DNA of 64,000 nucleotides, from NCBI RefSeq assembly GCF_036906915.1, contig NZ_JBAKHX010000009.1, forward strand, positions 62,001 to 126,000, in the 5' to 3' direction. This DNA comes from Phytohabitans sp036906915 (lineage in GTDB: Bacteria > Actinomycetota > Actinomycetes > Mycobacteriales > Micromonosporaceae). Positions 48,879 through 57,792 of the stretch are shown here, in pieces. Position 1 is the stretch's first letter. Every line of letters begins with the position of its first letter. The translations under genes were made by a program, and so were the position numbers. Under the pieces are notes generated by a model. The model was not told where the DNA came from. It was given only the letters and a program-made list of their open reading frames with translations, and did no database searches.

Positions 48879-50222
48879 TTACGCGTCGATGTAGGGGGAG
48901 AGCGCACGGTTCGCCTCGCGGACGATGGCCGTGTAGCGCGGGTCGTGCAGGCCGGTGACCTGGGCCTGGTAGTAGTCGATCTCGGCCCAGTCGGTGAGGG
49001 TGTGCGGCATCGTGACGCCTCGGCGGCGCAGCATCTTTTCGATCGGGGTTCCCGGCCACGGCTCCAAGAAATGGATCTTGCATTGGTGGGCGGGGTCGAG
49101 GTCGCGGATGGCGAAGGCGCAGTCGATGGTTTGCTGGTAGTGGCCCGGATCGGCATCTGGCCAGCCGACGATGAAGGTGAACATGCCCCGGACCCCGGCG
49201 GCGCTGAGCCGGCGCACCATGTGCGCGATGCCGGCCGGGTCGTACCGCTTGTTCGACAGCTTGATCAGTTCCGGCACGGGTGTCTCCATCCCGACCAGGA
49301 CCCGACACAGGCCGGCGGCGGCCGCCGCGTGCAGTTGGCTGTCGGGCATCGCCTGCAGGTCGGCCGGGTGCAGGCTCGCCGCCCACGGCAGGGCGACCTG
49401 TTCGGCGATGCGGGCCGCGAACTCGCCGGCCCGCTGCGGGTCGTGGAAGAAGTTCGGGTCGTGCAGCTTGATCCCGCCGGCCCGAGCCCGGGCGGCCATG
49501 TCCGCGATCACCTCGACCGCCCGAGCCACGGGCCGTACGTACCAGGAGTGCCCGGAGGTCTCCGGCTCGGAGCAGAACGTGCAGCGGCGCAGGCAGCCCT
49601 CGGAGGTCACGTAGTTGACGGTCCGTTCGGCGATCGCCACGTCCGGGTTGACGTAGGGTTCCCAGTCGGTGATCAGCTCCAGGGACGGGACCGGATCGAC
49701 AGCGTCGATGGTGCCGCCGCGGTGCGGGCGGGCCGGCGTGAGGGGCAGCGGTGTGCCGCCTTCGGTGAGGATTCTCGGGTCCTGCGGGGACGGCGGGGGC
49801 GCGGTGCCGGTGAGCCGGCGCAGCAGCAGCGCGAACCCGGCATGGCCGAAGCCGGGCACGACCGCATGCGCGGCCGACTGGGCGAGAGTTTCGGCCGGGA
49901 ACAGGGTGGGGTGCGGGCCGCCCCAGACGACGTAGGCGCCCAGCGATCGAGCCAGGTCGGAAGCGTCGAGCGCGTCGCGCAGCGCGGCGCCGGTCATTGC
50001 GGTCACCGCGAGCACGTCCCGCGGGCCGAGGGCGGCCACCCGGGTGCGCCACTCGGGGTCGACCCGCGCGTCGATCAGGTGCACGGCCAGGCCGGTGGCG
50101 CCGGCGGCGGGGGTCAGGTAACACGCCCACCACGGCGTCCAGGTCTGTTCCTGCCCGGCCGCGGTGGCGTAGTTGGCCTTGGCCATGGTTCGTGGCTGGA
50201 AGAACCACACGTCAGTGATCAC
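48879..50222 (-). CDS. Cobalamin-binding-domain radical SAM enzyme
   Basis: 447 aa from GTG 50222. N-terminal Rossmann-like domain (VLAVTAMTGAALRDALDASD, YVVWGGPHPTLFPAE) as in B12-binding radical SAM proteins; the cobalamin His motif is not evident. Then SEGCLRRCTFCSEPET, GGIKLHDPNFFHDPQ, VLVGMETP and FIVGWPDADPGHY. Such enzymes methylate unreactive carbons or rearrange rings. Overlaps the SDR gene by GTGA. Confidence 0.9.
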   Translation of the reverse strand: MITDVWFFQPRTMAKANYATAAGQEQTWTPWWACYLTPAAGATGLAVHLIDARVDPEWRTRVAALGPRDVLAVTAMTGAALRDALDASDLARSLGAYVVWGGPHPTLFPAETLAQSAAHAVVPGFGHAGFALLLRRLTGTAPPPSPQDPRILTEGGTPLPLTPARPHRGGTIDAVDPVPSLELITDWEPYVNPDVAIAERTVNYVTSEGCLRRCTFCSEPETSGHSWYVRPVARAVEVIADMAARARAGGIKLHDPNFFHDPQRAGEFAARIAEQVALPWAASLHPADLQAMPDSQLHAAAAAGLCRVLVGMETPVPELIKLSNKRYDPAGIAHMVRRLSAAGVRGMFTFIVGWPDADPGHYQQTIDCAFAIRDLDPAHQCKIHFLEPWPGTPIEKMLRRRGVTMPHTLTDWAEIDYYQAQVTGLHDPRYTAIVREANRALSPYIDA

Positions 50223-51169
50223 CGCGGTTGTCCCATGGTGGCGAGCCGGCCGGTCCCGGTGGCGGGCAGGTCGGCGGGGAAGTCCGTGTGCAGGTAGGCG
50301 GTAAGCGCCTGCTGCCAGCCACGCATCCGGTCCAGGCCGAGGCGGGCGGCGGCGGTGTTGTGCAGCACCTCGCACACGGGCCGGGTCACCGGGTAACGGG
50401 CGGTGAAGAACGAGGAGGCGACGGGCTCCAGCCGGATCCGGTCGTTGACGCCGAGCGCGTGCAGCAGGTGCGCGGCGACGTCGTACCGGCAAGCGGCACC
50501 ATGCCCGGCGAGGTGAAACAACCCGTCCCAGCCGACAGCGGCCAGCCCCAGCAGTGCCGCGGCGAAGTCACGGGTGTAAGTGGGGGTGCCGGTCCGATCG
50601 GTGACGGCGTGAATGACCGGGGCGCCGGCGCGGATCTGCGCTAGGACCGCGCCGACGAACTTGTGGTCGCGTTGGCCGCCGCCCATCATCCAGCCGGCCC
50701 GGACGATCGCCGCGCGGGCGCAGTACCGCCGGATGGCCTCCTCGCCGGCATACTTGCTGGCGCCATACGTGTTGATCGGGTTCACCGGGTCGGTTTCGTG
50801 GTAGCCGTTGGCGTTGTGGCCGTCGAAGACCCCCGCGGTGCTGATGTAGGCCAGCGGGATTTCCCTGCTGGCGGCGGCGCGGGCGACGTGGGCGGTACCG
50901 GCGGCGTTGGTCAGCATCGCCGCGGCCGGATCCCGCTCGCACTGCTCAAGGTCCGTCAGGGCCGCCAGGTGCACCAGCACGTCCGGACCGATGTCCTCGA
51001 CGGCCTCCTCGACGGCGGCGCCGTCGCGAACGTCCAGGCGGGGCATGCCGGGCTGGATGTCGGTGGCGACGACCCGGTACCCGGCGGCGGACGCGGCGGG
51101 CACGAGCGCGGAGCCCAGCATCCCCGCCGCACCGGTGATCAGCATCGTCGGCGGTCTGTGTTCCCGCAT
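50219..51169 (-). CDS. RmlD-like NAD(P)-dependent sugar reductase/epimerase
   Basis: 316 aa. LITGAAGMLGSALVPAA (dinucleotide site), LVHLAALTDLEQCERD, YISTAGVFDG, NTYGASKYAGEE (YxxxK). Extended SDR of the dTDP-4-dehydrorhamnose reductase type. First gene of the seven-gene operon, 110 bases below the twin palindromes. Confidence 0.9.
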   Translation of the reverse strand: MREHRPPTMLITGAAGMLGSALVPAASAAGYRVVATDIQPGMPRLDVRDGAAVEEAVEDIGPDVLVHLAALTDLEQCERDPAAAMLTNAAGTAHVARAAASREIPLAYISTAGVFDGHNANGYHETDPVNPINTYGASKYAGEEAIRRYCARAAIVRAGWMMGGGQRDHKFVGAVLAQIRAGAPVIHAVTDRTGTPTYTRDFAAALLGLAAVGWDGLFHLAGHGAACRYDVAAHLLHALGVNDRIRLEPVASSFFTARYPVTRPVCEVLHNTAAARLGLDRMRGWQQALTAYLHTDFPADLPATGTGRLATMGQPR

Positions 51170-51279
51170 GTGGGCGTACCTCCAGCAGGGGTGAGCAGCC
51201 CTTGCCGCGCTGAGGCGGCAGGGCCGACAGCGTGGTGCCTTCGCCCGTCAGCATGTCTGCGTGGGCCATCGGTGCGGCA

Positions 51280-51324
51280 GTGTGAGCGGCTCACACAGAC
51301 GGCGGATGTGTGAGCTGCTCACAC
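51280..51324. promoter_or_regulatory. Twin 17-bp palindromes upstream of the biosynthetic operon
   Basis: GTGTGAGCGGCTCACAC (51280-51296) and GTGTGAGCTGCTCACAC (51308-51324) have identical arms, centres 28 bp apart. A strong candidate for a cooperative operator of the operon. The regulator is unknown; the TPR-type regulator at 52347 and host proteins are candidates. The rest of 51170-51497 holds no gene. Confidence 0.8.
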
Positions 51325-51497
51325 GCAACTCGGGCATTGCCCGACGGACGCCAGGCCGCGAGAGGCCGCCCGTGCACAAATCCTTTGGTAGTGATGCCGG
51401 CGGCATCACCAGTCGTCGACGACCGGCCCCAAGTTGTCGCCTCGCCGTCCTTGCCGAACCGGTCTCGTTCGGCCCGTTGGTCTGTGATTCTTGATCA

Positions 51498-52016
51498 ATG
51501 ACGGCTTGGCTGTGGCCTCCCCTACTGGGTGAGCGGGTCTTGCTTCGAACTCCCAGGGCCGGTGATGAGGCGGCGCTCATTGAGATGGCGACCGACGCGC
51601 GGGTCCGCGCCTATGTCGGTGGCCCCGTCGATCGCAACGTCGCCGTCGCGAATGCCGCCGAGACGGTCACTAACCCGGCATGGGGCCAGTTCGTGATCAC
51701 GGATCTCAGTACGGGCGTGGTGATCGGCAGCGGTGATCTGGCCCGTAAGCGAGGCCCGTGGGAGGTGTCTTACCAGCTTCGGCATGCGTACTGGGGTAAG
51801 GGTCTGGGCAGCGAGGCGGTGACGTTGATCTGCGCCTGGTTCTTCGCGCACACCGATGACGATCTACTGATCGCCGTCACGCAGCAGGCCAATGTTCGAT
51901 CCCGCCGACTACTGGCGCGCGTCGGCGCGGTGCACGCCGGCTCGTTCGAGGCGTACGGGCGGATGCAGGAACGGTTCGAGTTCCGCCGATCCTGGGTTGC
52001 GGCCATCGACGGCTGA
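51498..52016 (+). CDS. GNAT acetyltransferase (RimJ/RimL type)
   Basis: 172 aa. VLLRTPRAGDEAALIEMATD, GSGDLARKRG, YQLRHAYWGKGLGSEAV (acetyl-CoA loop), and NVRSRRLLARVGAVHAG. Acetylates a protein N-terminus or a small molecule. Divergent from the biosynthetic operon, so a resistance or tailoring role is possible but unproven. Confidence 0.85.
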   Translation: MTAWLWPPLLGERVLLRTPRAGDEAALIEMATDARVRAYVGGPVDRNVAVANAAETVTNPAWGQFVITDLSTGVVIGSGDLARKRGPWEVSYQLRHAYWGKGLGSEAVTLICAWFFAHTDDDLLIAVTQQANVRSRRLLARVGAVHAGSFEAYGRMQERFEFRRSWVAAIDG

Positions 52017-52346
52017 TCGACTGCGGCGGCATCTAGGCTGCCGCTCGTGGGCATTGTGGACGCGGTGCGCCGGATGTTAGTCGGTGCCTATTGCGTTCCT
52101 GTGCTTCGTTTGCGTCGGATCTCGGCCGGTCTGGCGAGGTTCAACTTCACCGTCGAGCGCTACGTGTGTGAGCCCAGACAGCACCGACCGCTCGTCGAGC
52201 GGGTGAGTACGAAAAGGACCATGAGGGGTTCCCTTGCGGGTGATCTCAGGTCGGGACCACACTGGCCCGGCAAGGCACCGTCAGCGCGCCGGCCCGTCCG
52301 GCGATGCGCTGCGAACCCTCGCCGAGGTTAGTGGGGTGGGTCCTGG
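52017..52346. other. Stretch without a supported gene
   Basis: TAGGCT (52034-52039) lies 7 bases before a GTG at 52047 as in other leaderless starts here, but the 95-codon frame that follows soon becomes Arg/Pro-rich noise. Confidence 0.4.
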
Positions 52347-53852
52347 ATGCCGCGTGGACGGCATGCTCGCGCGTGTGCTCGGGAGCAACGTCGCAGGTGT
52401 CTGGAGGCGGGTGAGGATCTCGATCCGCACGGTGACGCGGTACGTACGCTCGCCGGCCGGATCCGTGACTGCTGCGCGGTGACGATGCTGAAGGCGAACC
52501 GGCTGGCCCGGGGGCTGACAGTGGATCAGGCCGTCGCCGCGCTCCACGCCGTGTACGAGCAGGCAACGCAACAGCAGTGCCGGCTCACCCGCGAGCAGCT
52601 GACGCACTTCGAGAGCGGCGGCCGGCCAAGCAGCCGCTACCAGGACGTGTTCTGCCGGTTCTACCGCACAGGCCCGGTACAAATGGGCTGGGCCGTCGAC
52701 TACTCGGCGCAGCCGGTCACCGACGCGGCGCCCGCGATGTGGTTGACCCCTAGCTGCGCAGGTCCGGTAGATGATTCTCTGGAGAACGGAGTACATGCCG
52801 CCAAGGAGGCCACCATGCTGCGCCGTTCCCTGCTGCGCACGACCGCCACCGCCGGCATCCTGCTCCCCGTCGCGATACTCGACGAGGCGGACGGCATCCG
52901 CGCGCGCATGGACCGAGCCCTGGACTCAGGGTCGCTGACCGACGGCGACCTAGACAGGTGGGGGCAGACGGTGCAGGAGCGTGGGCATGCGTTCAAGACC
53001 ATGCCCGCCCGGGAGGTCCTGATCGAGGTGATCGCAGACTTCGCCGAACTGCTCACCCACGCCGGTCACCATCAACCAACCGCGGTCCAGGCCCGGCTAT
53101 GCGGGCTCTCCAGCCGGCTGGCGGGCATCGCCGGAAATGTGCTGACCGACATCGGTGACGTCCGCGCGGGGGGTCGCTGGTTCGCCACGGCGGTACGTGC
53201 GGCCGACCAGGCCGGAGACCGGTCCTTGCATGCCTGGGTGCTGGCCCGGCAGGCAACGGTCGGGCTATACCTAGGCCAATCCGCTGAGACCGCGATTTCG
53301 CGGGCGGTCGAAGCCCAACGCCGCGCCGGTCGGGTCCGTTGTTCCGGCGCAGTCCTTGCCGCTGCCACCGAGGCACGAGCCTGGGCGCGCTTGGGGCATG
53401 CCGCCGCCGCGAGGAACGCCCTGGGTCGGGCCCGGACCATCGCGGAGGGCCTGCCGGAGGCCGACCGCGCGAATTCGATCTTCGGCTACCCCCATCGGCA
53501 GCTCAGCTTCCACGTCGCCTCGACGCTGACGTTGGTTGGGAGTGTGCGCGAGGCCGAACGCGCCACCCGGGAGGCGCTGTCGCAGTACCCTGCCGGCGAG
53601 TACGTGAACCCGGCCTTGATCTGCCTCGACAAGGCCGCCTGCATCATGCGCGCGGGTGATCCGGCAGCCGGACACCGGCACGCCCTACAGACTCTCACCG
53701 CGGTTCCGACGCAGTATCGGACCGCGCTGGTGCTGTCCCGGGCGCGTGAGCTCGCCACCGTTGCACTCGACGCCGGCGAGGCGTCGCAACGGCGCGCTCG
53801 AGACTTCACGGCGGCCGTGAACGCGTTGGAGCATGCGGCCACCGGCACCTGA
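52347..53852 (+). CDS. HTH plus TPR-type transcriptional regulator
   Basis: 501 aa from ATG 52347; ATG 52485 (455 aa) is an alternative. The HTH lies near ARGLTVDQAVAALHAVYEQ and RLTREQLTHFESGGRPSSR. From about residue 180, helical pairs of TPR type run to the end (LSSRLAGIAGNVLTDIGDV, WVLARQATVGLYLGQSAE, REAERATREALSQYP). Such regulators commonly control secondary metabolism in actinomycetes. It is a candidate regulator of the operon at 43.5-51.2 kb. Confidence 0.75.
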   Translation: MPRGRHARACAREQRRRCLEAGEDLDPHGDAVRTLAGRIRDCCAVTMLKANRLARGLTVDQAVAALHAVYEQATQQQCRLTREQLTHFESGGRPSSRYQDVFCRFYRTGPVQMGWAVDYSAQPVTDAAPAMWLTPSCAGPVDDSLENGVHAAKEATMLRRSLLRTTATAGILLPVAILDEADGIRARMDRALDSGSLTDGDLDRWGQTVQERGHAFKTMPAREVLIEVIADFAELLTHAGHHQPTAVQARLCGLSSRLAGIAGNVLTDIGDVRAGGRWFATAVRAADQAGDRSLHAWVLARQATVGLYLGQSAETAISRAVEAQRRAGRVRCSGAVLAAATEARAWARLGHAAAARNALGRARTIAEGLPEADRANSIFGYPHRQLSFHVASTLTLVGSVREAERATREALSQYPAGEYVNPALICLDKAACIMRAGDPAAGHRHALQTLTAVPTQYRTALVLSRARELATVALDAGEASQRRARDFTAAVNALEHAATGT

Positions 53853-54053
53853 CCTGGCGTGCGCTCGATGCGGCGTCTCGTCCCGCTTCTGCGGTCGGGT
53901 CATGGTGGTCGGGTGTGCCGGTGGGGTCATGCGAGCAGGCGGCGAGGCTCCGCTGTGGCCAGCGCTGCGGGTGTACCCGCACGCGACGACTGCTGCGGGC
54001 CCTCTCCGGTGGCAGCGAGGACATCTGCGAGTGCACCGGCTGCGATCGGCCGG

Positions 54054-54101
54054 ATCAAGGCGTCCCTTGAAGTCGCTCTAACGGCTTGGGGACGCCTTGA
54101 T
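54054..54101. terminator. Bidirectional terminator between convergent genes
   Basis: 13-bp arms ATCAAGGCGTCCC and GGGACGCCTTGAT with a 22-base loop. 53853-54128 holds no gene. Confidence 0.65.
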
Positions 54102-54128
54102 CATGTTCTCGTCCTGGATCGGCCGGGC

Positions 54129-54638
54129 TCAGCCGGGCTTTACGTGTGGGCAGACCTCGCGCGGCTGGTAGCCGCCGGGAACGCCGATGCCGACCTTGGC
54201 CCAGAACGGCGGCGAGCCGTTTATGTGACCGCCGAGGGTGTGCCAGGACAGGCCGGGGTACTCGGCGCGCACTGCCGCGAGCCCGGCTGCGGCGAGCCCG
54301 CACCGCTGGTACTTCGGCAGCGTGTAGGGCTGTTCAACCCAGCCAGTTCCGCACAGCTGGCACACCTGGTAGTCGACGGCGAAGGCGAAGTCGTCGCCCA
54401 GGTTGGCGGCGCGCTGGCGCCAGCCGATTCGCTCGGCCGAGATGGTGTCCTGCCACGGCGTGGGCAGGCGGGGCACCTTCGGCCAGCCGTTCCGCCGGCC
54501 GAGCCGCCCCCGGCTGATCCATTGCAGGAACTCGCGGATCGGTTCTCGGCCGGAGGCGCGGCCGATCTGATCGGTCAGCGCGGCCAGGCGCCGGGCGGCT
54601 GCCCGGTCCGCCAGGGTGCCGGTGTCGGGGTCGGTCAT
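54129..54638 (-). CDS. Hypothetical protein, GNAT-like C-terminus
   Basis: 169 aa. N-terminal helical region; CQLCGTGWVEQPYT then YQRCGLAAAGLAAVRAEYPG, which resembles the acetyl-CoA loop of GNATs, and a GGHINGSPPFWAKVG end. Family unproven. Overlaps its upstream neighbour by 4 bases. Confidence 0.6.
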   Translation of the reverse strand: MTDPDTGTLADRAAARRLAALTDQIGRASGREPIREFLQWISRGRLGRRNGWPKVPRLPTPWQDTISAERIGWRQRAANLGDDFAFAVDYQVCQLCGTGWVEQPYTLPKYQRCGLAAAGLAAVRAEYPGLSWHTLGGHINGSPPFWAKVGIGVPGGYQPREVCPHVKPG

Positions 54639-54973
54639 GGTTCGTCGCCGGCATCGTGCTGGGCCTGCTCCGCCGTGGCCAGCAGCTCGGCGGTCAGGTC
54701 GCGCATGCCGGCCACGACGGCGTACTCCGGCAGGTCGGCCGGGCTGAGTCCCTTGGCCTTGGCGCCATCCCACATCGCGTCCACGTAGTCGAACAACGCC
54801 CTGCGAGCGGCCACCTGATCGGCGCGCTGGTGGGCGCTCAGCGCGGCGAGTGCCGCGGTGTCGTGGTCGTGGAAACCGTCAGCCACCTCGATCGCGGCGA
54901 ACTGCGCATCCCGCTCGCCTTCTTCATCGACGGCAGCCGGCGCGGCCTGGCGCCGGCGAGAGAACATGGTCAT
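54635..54973 (-). CDS. Small helical hypothetical protein
   Basis: 112 aa from ATG 54973 (GGGAG ribosome site 5 bases away). Basic start (MFSRRRQAAPAA), then acidic and helical (AAIEVADGFHDHDTAALAAL). Coupled to the 54129 gene. 54974-55213 has no gene. Confidence 0.6.
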   Translation of the reverse strand: MTMFSRRRQAAPAAVDEEGERDAQFAAIEVADGFHDHDTAALAALSAHQRADQVAARRALFDYVDAMWDGAKAKGLSPADLPEYAVVAGMRDLTAELLATAEQAQHDAGDEP

Positions 54974-55213
54974 CGCTACTCCCATCCAAGACGGTCAACG
55001 CCCGTGGTTACGGTACGCGGCCACACCGACACGAAAGGGAGGGCGACACGCCGTGAGGTTTGCTCGACGAAGTGCCGGGTGCCTGGCCAGCGCGCGATAG
55101 CGGACGGGAACAGTCATGGGAGCGGGACGGCCGACGGCAGGTCAGCAGGCGGGCCCGTCCCGGCTACGGCCGGTCAGGCCACCGCGGTTGGTGGGCTTGG
55201 CACGTCATACGCA

Positions 55214-56479
55214 TCATGGCGGTGATTTGCGCAAAGACTCGGTGGAGTAGGGAAGGTATCGACTGTCGATGCCGAGTCCGCGAAGCAGGGGGCCGAAAAG
55301 CCGTTCGACGACCGCTGGGGCCTGGTCCACCAGCTCCGCAGTGGTGGTGGTGGTTACCCGTTCGTACTCGTCGCGACTGTAGGGATTGCCGAAGTCGCCG
55401 CCCAACGAAAGGACATGCTCGTAGGGCACGACGTCCTTCAGCCGGTCGAGTCGCACCCCGACGATCCATTGTCCCTGGTAAGCGGCGTAGTGGTCCGCCA
55501 GGCGGCCGGCCAGTGTCAGGACGCTGTGGGTCAGGCCGAGCACCACAACCGCCTGAAGCACGGACGCCGGGTCCGCCATTGCGTCCGGCTTCACGACGTC
55601 GGTGCCTCGGCCGCAGATCAGTGAGACGCCGGCGTCCTCCTTGACGAGCAGGTCGATCATGCCGCTTTCGCGAATATGGTCGTTCCCGCTGTACGACGTC
55701 AGGGCGACGCCCTCGGCGCGTCGGCTGCGTCGGGTCGCAACCTCGATGGTGGGCCAGAAGTAGTTGTTGCCGATGTTCTGTGAGATGCCGTTCGTGATAG
55801 CGAGCATTCGGTTCATAAAGTCGGGGGCCGTGAGCAGCTCCACCATGACGTCGTCTCGTGTGGCCAATGGTTGCGCGACGAGGTAGAGATGGCCGTTCCG
55901 GCGATCCTGTGCGGGAACGGGGTCGTCGGCGGCCAGGCGTCGCAACTGGCTCGACACGTCGTCGTGCTGTTGGGCACGCACCGAGAGGATGGCGCGTACC
56001 TCTTCATCGCCGAGTTTCCTGTTGCCCCGATCGCCGCGCCCGTAGTACACGTGGTCGATCATGTGAGGGGCCTGCGGGCTGGGCGGTATGTGGATTAGCA
56101 GACAACCATGGCCGGGCTTGGCGGGGTCTTCAAGCTCTACGCAACGGACCATCAGTGGCGGGTGTACACGTCCCCGCGCGACGTGGTCCACTCGGTCGGC
56201 GAGCCCAGCCAGTTGCACCCCGCAAACGGTGCCAGCTCGACTTTGCCGGTCTTCAACACCGATGACCAGGAGGCCGCCGTCAATGGCCAGGGAGGCGAGA
56301 TCGATCGCCAGGTCGGTGTTCTTGTCCCGCCCTTTTCCCAGCTCTTGCTTTAGATCAACCCAGTGTGACTCGTCGAGAATGCCGCCGGCGACCGCATCGA
56401 TCACGTCCTGCCATGACCCGGGGTGCCATCGCCCGCGTTCTGGCCCGAGGTATACGTTGCCCGCCCACTGGTGTGTCAT
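55214..56479 (-). CDS. Schlafen AlbA_2-domain protein
   Basis: 421 aa. N-terminal AlbA_2 pattern: ESHWVDLKQELGKG, LAIDLASLAIDGGLLVIGVE, LADRVDHVARGRVHPPL, CLLIHIPPSPQAPHM, and YYGRGDRGNRKLGDEEVRAI. The C-terminal 230 residues (GVALTSYSGNDHIRES, GVSLICGRGTDVV) are unknown. AlbA_2 proteins act as putative regulators or defence nucleases. Single gene in both flanks. Confidence 0.8.
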   Translation of the reverse strand: MTHQWAGNVYLGPERGRWHPGSWQDVIDAVAGGILDESHWVDLKQELGKGRDKNTDLAIDLASLAIDGGLLVIGVEDRQSRAGTVCGVQLAGLADRVDHVARGRVHPPLMVRCVELEDPAKPGHGCLLIHIPPSPQAPHMIDHVYYGRGDRGNRKLGDEEVRAILSVRAQQHDDVSSQLRRLAADDPVPAQDRRNGHLYLVAQPLATRDDVMVELLTAPDFMNRMLAITNGISQNIGNNYFWPTIEVATRRSRRAEGVALTSYSGNDHIRESGMIDLLVKEDAGVSLICGRGTDVVKPDAMADPASVLQAVVVLGLTHSVLTLAGRLADHYAAYQGQWIVGVRLDRLKDVVPYEHVLSLGGDFGNPYSRDEYERVTTTTTAELVDQAPAVVERLFGPLLRGLGIDSRYLPYSTESLRKSPP

Positions 56480-56876
56480 GAGTCCGTTCTTATACGGTCG
56501 CTGCCGGCCGTAGCACCGAACTCGCGTGGCTCGCGGCGGAGCCTGTTGTCCTCATCGCCTCGCGGGCGCGGCGTGGGTCGCGCGATGCGGGCTCGGATTC
56601 AGGCCAGCGTGTTAGCCACCGTCCAGGATAGAGCCGGACGACAGTGCAAGATCGTCGTAAGCAAGGAAGTGCGCGGGTGAGCTGTCTGCCCTTCGCCCGA
56701 ACCGGGCCGGAAAGCCCTCGGGTAGGCGTCCCGCGCGACGCCACGCTCATCGTATAACCACCGCAGGCGTGCGTGCGAGCGACACGCGGGAGGACGGTGG
56801 AGGCCGGCCTCGTCCCGCGTGTGACCGGCCAGATGATCTGAGACCAACGGAGGCGGGGGCCCGCGATCTCCTGGTC
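56480..56876. other. Gene-free stretch
   Basis: No supported frame on either strand; contains no clear hairpin. Confidence 0.5.
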
Positions 56877-57416
56877 CTAGTTGGGTCCGTCGCTGGAGCT
56901 GGTACGAAGGACGGGCTCGCCGTTGTGGGTGCTTCCGGTGTCGGCAGCGTCGTAACGGTCCCGCTCGTCGCGCGCCGCCTGGGCGACGAACCCGGACGGG
57001 TCGTCATCGTCCGTCTGCAGGCCGGCGGGTGAGAACCACATGCCACGGCCGGCGTAGCTCTTGCGCTCTTCGAGGATCCACCGCTTGACGGTGGGAAACG
57101 GCACGTCGGACAGGCGCGCGAGGTCGCGCCAGGACAGCAGGAACTGGTCGCGGCCGGCGAGCAGGGCCGCGCGACGGCCCAGCCCCATGATGCGGAAGAC
57201 CTCCCGGTACATGGCCATCTGTAGTTCGAACTCGCGTTCGTCTTTGGCGACGTCGGGTTCGGTGCTTCGGCCGATCTTGCGCAGCAACGCGCCGAGCTGG
57301 CCGGAGGACGCGAAGACGCTGAGCATGCCGCTCGGGTCATCGTCGTCGCGGGAGTAGGTGATGGTGATCGTGCGGGTATCAGAGCCCTCGGTTCGACGGT
57401 GCTTGATCACGTCCAT
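56877..57416 (-). CDS. HTH protein behind twin operators
   Basis: 179 aa from ATG 57416 (TGGAGG ribosome site). Beta-rich N-terminus (RTITITYSRDDDDPSG), helical middle, then an HTH (LSWRDLARLSDVPFPTVKRW). Acidic tail with a repeated DDDDPSG motif (residues about 25 and 137). Probably autoregulated through the sites at 57438-57477. Confidence 0.7.
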   Translation of the reverse strand: MDVIKHRRTEGSDTRTITITYSRDDDDPSGMLSVFASSGQLGALLRKIGRSTEPDVAKDEREFELQMAMYREVFRIMGLGRRAALLAGRDQFLLSWRDLARLSDVPFPTVKRWILEERKSYAGRGMWFSPAGLQTDDDDPSGFVAQAARDERDRYDAADTGSTHNGEPVLRTSSSDGPN

Positions 57417-57437
57417 GCGGCGGCCTCCAGGGATCGC

Positions 57438-57477
57438 TGTATCAATTTGACACACCGGACTGTATCAGAATGACACA
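57438..57477. promoter_or_regulatory. Two 17-bp operator-like repeats
   Basis: TGTATCAATTTGACACA (57438-57454) and TGTATCAGAATGACACA (57461-57477), 23 bp apart, each an imperfect inverted repeat TGTATCA-N3-TGACACA. Confidence 0.75.
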
Positions 57478-57520
57478 CCGGCGGTGGTGTGGCGACGCCC
57501 GGCTTCGAGGGTCTTAGTTA

Positions 57521-57547
57521 GGTCCGGGAATCGAACATTCCCGGACC
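57521..57547. repeat. Inverted repeat between divergent units
   Basis: 11-bp perfect arms GGTCCGGGAAT and ATTCCCGGACC around CGAAC. Role unclear; could be an operator or attachment-site core for the nearby recombinase. Confidence 0.5.
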
Positions 57548-57792
57548 TTACTCACCAGTCGGCGTCCGCCCTCGCTTCTCCGGCCCGCCCCGCCCGGCTC
57601 CGGTGTGGGCGAGGTCTGGAGCTGGGGGAGTGGCGGCCAGCCGGGGCGGCCCGTGATTTGGCCCCGCGAATTCGCCTCCAGCCCTCGCCGCTCGGTGGCG
57701 TGGGTCGGTTCCACAAACGGGGGATTCCTGAACATGTGGGGGCAGGATTTAAGTTGGCCCACAGTTGGCAAGATGTGGGTTAGGCTGCCGGC

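Noticed and set aside
46789..50208. Very long minus-strand frame of over 1100 codons
   Set aside because: Only its last 328 codons (aminotransferase) make sense; the rest is Arg/Pro-rich antiphase of two radical SAM genes.
51170..51269. Short frame upstream of the SDR gene as a precursor peptide for the radical SAM enzymes
   Set aside because: It runs out of frame into the SDR gene, has no leader-core look, and the other pathway genes fit a small molecule better.
52047..52331. Frame after a TAGGCT box
   Set aside because: Start signal plausible, but the protein degenerates into Arg/Pro-rich sequence without a family.
57521..57547. Possible tRNA T-arm (TTCGA inside a hairpin)
   Set aside because: The stem and loop lengths do not fit a T-arm and no acceptor, D or anticodon arms are nearby.
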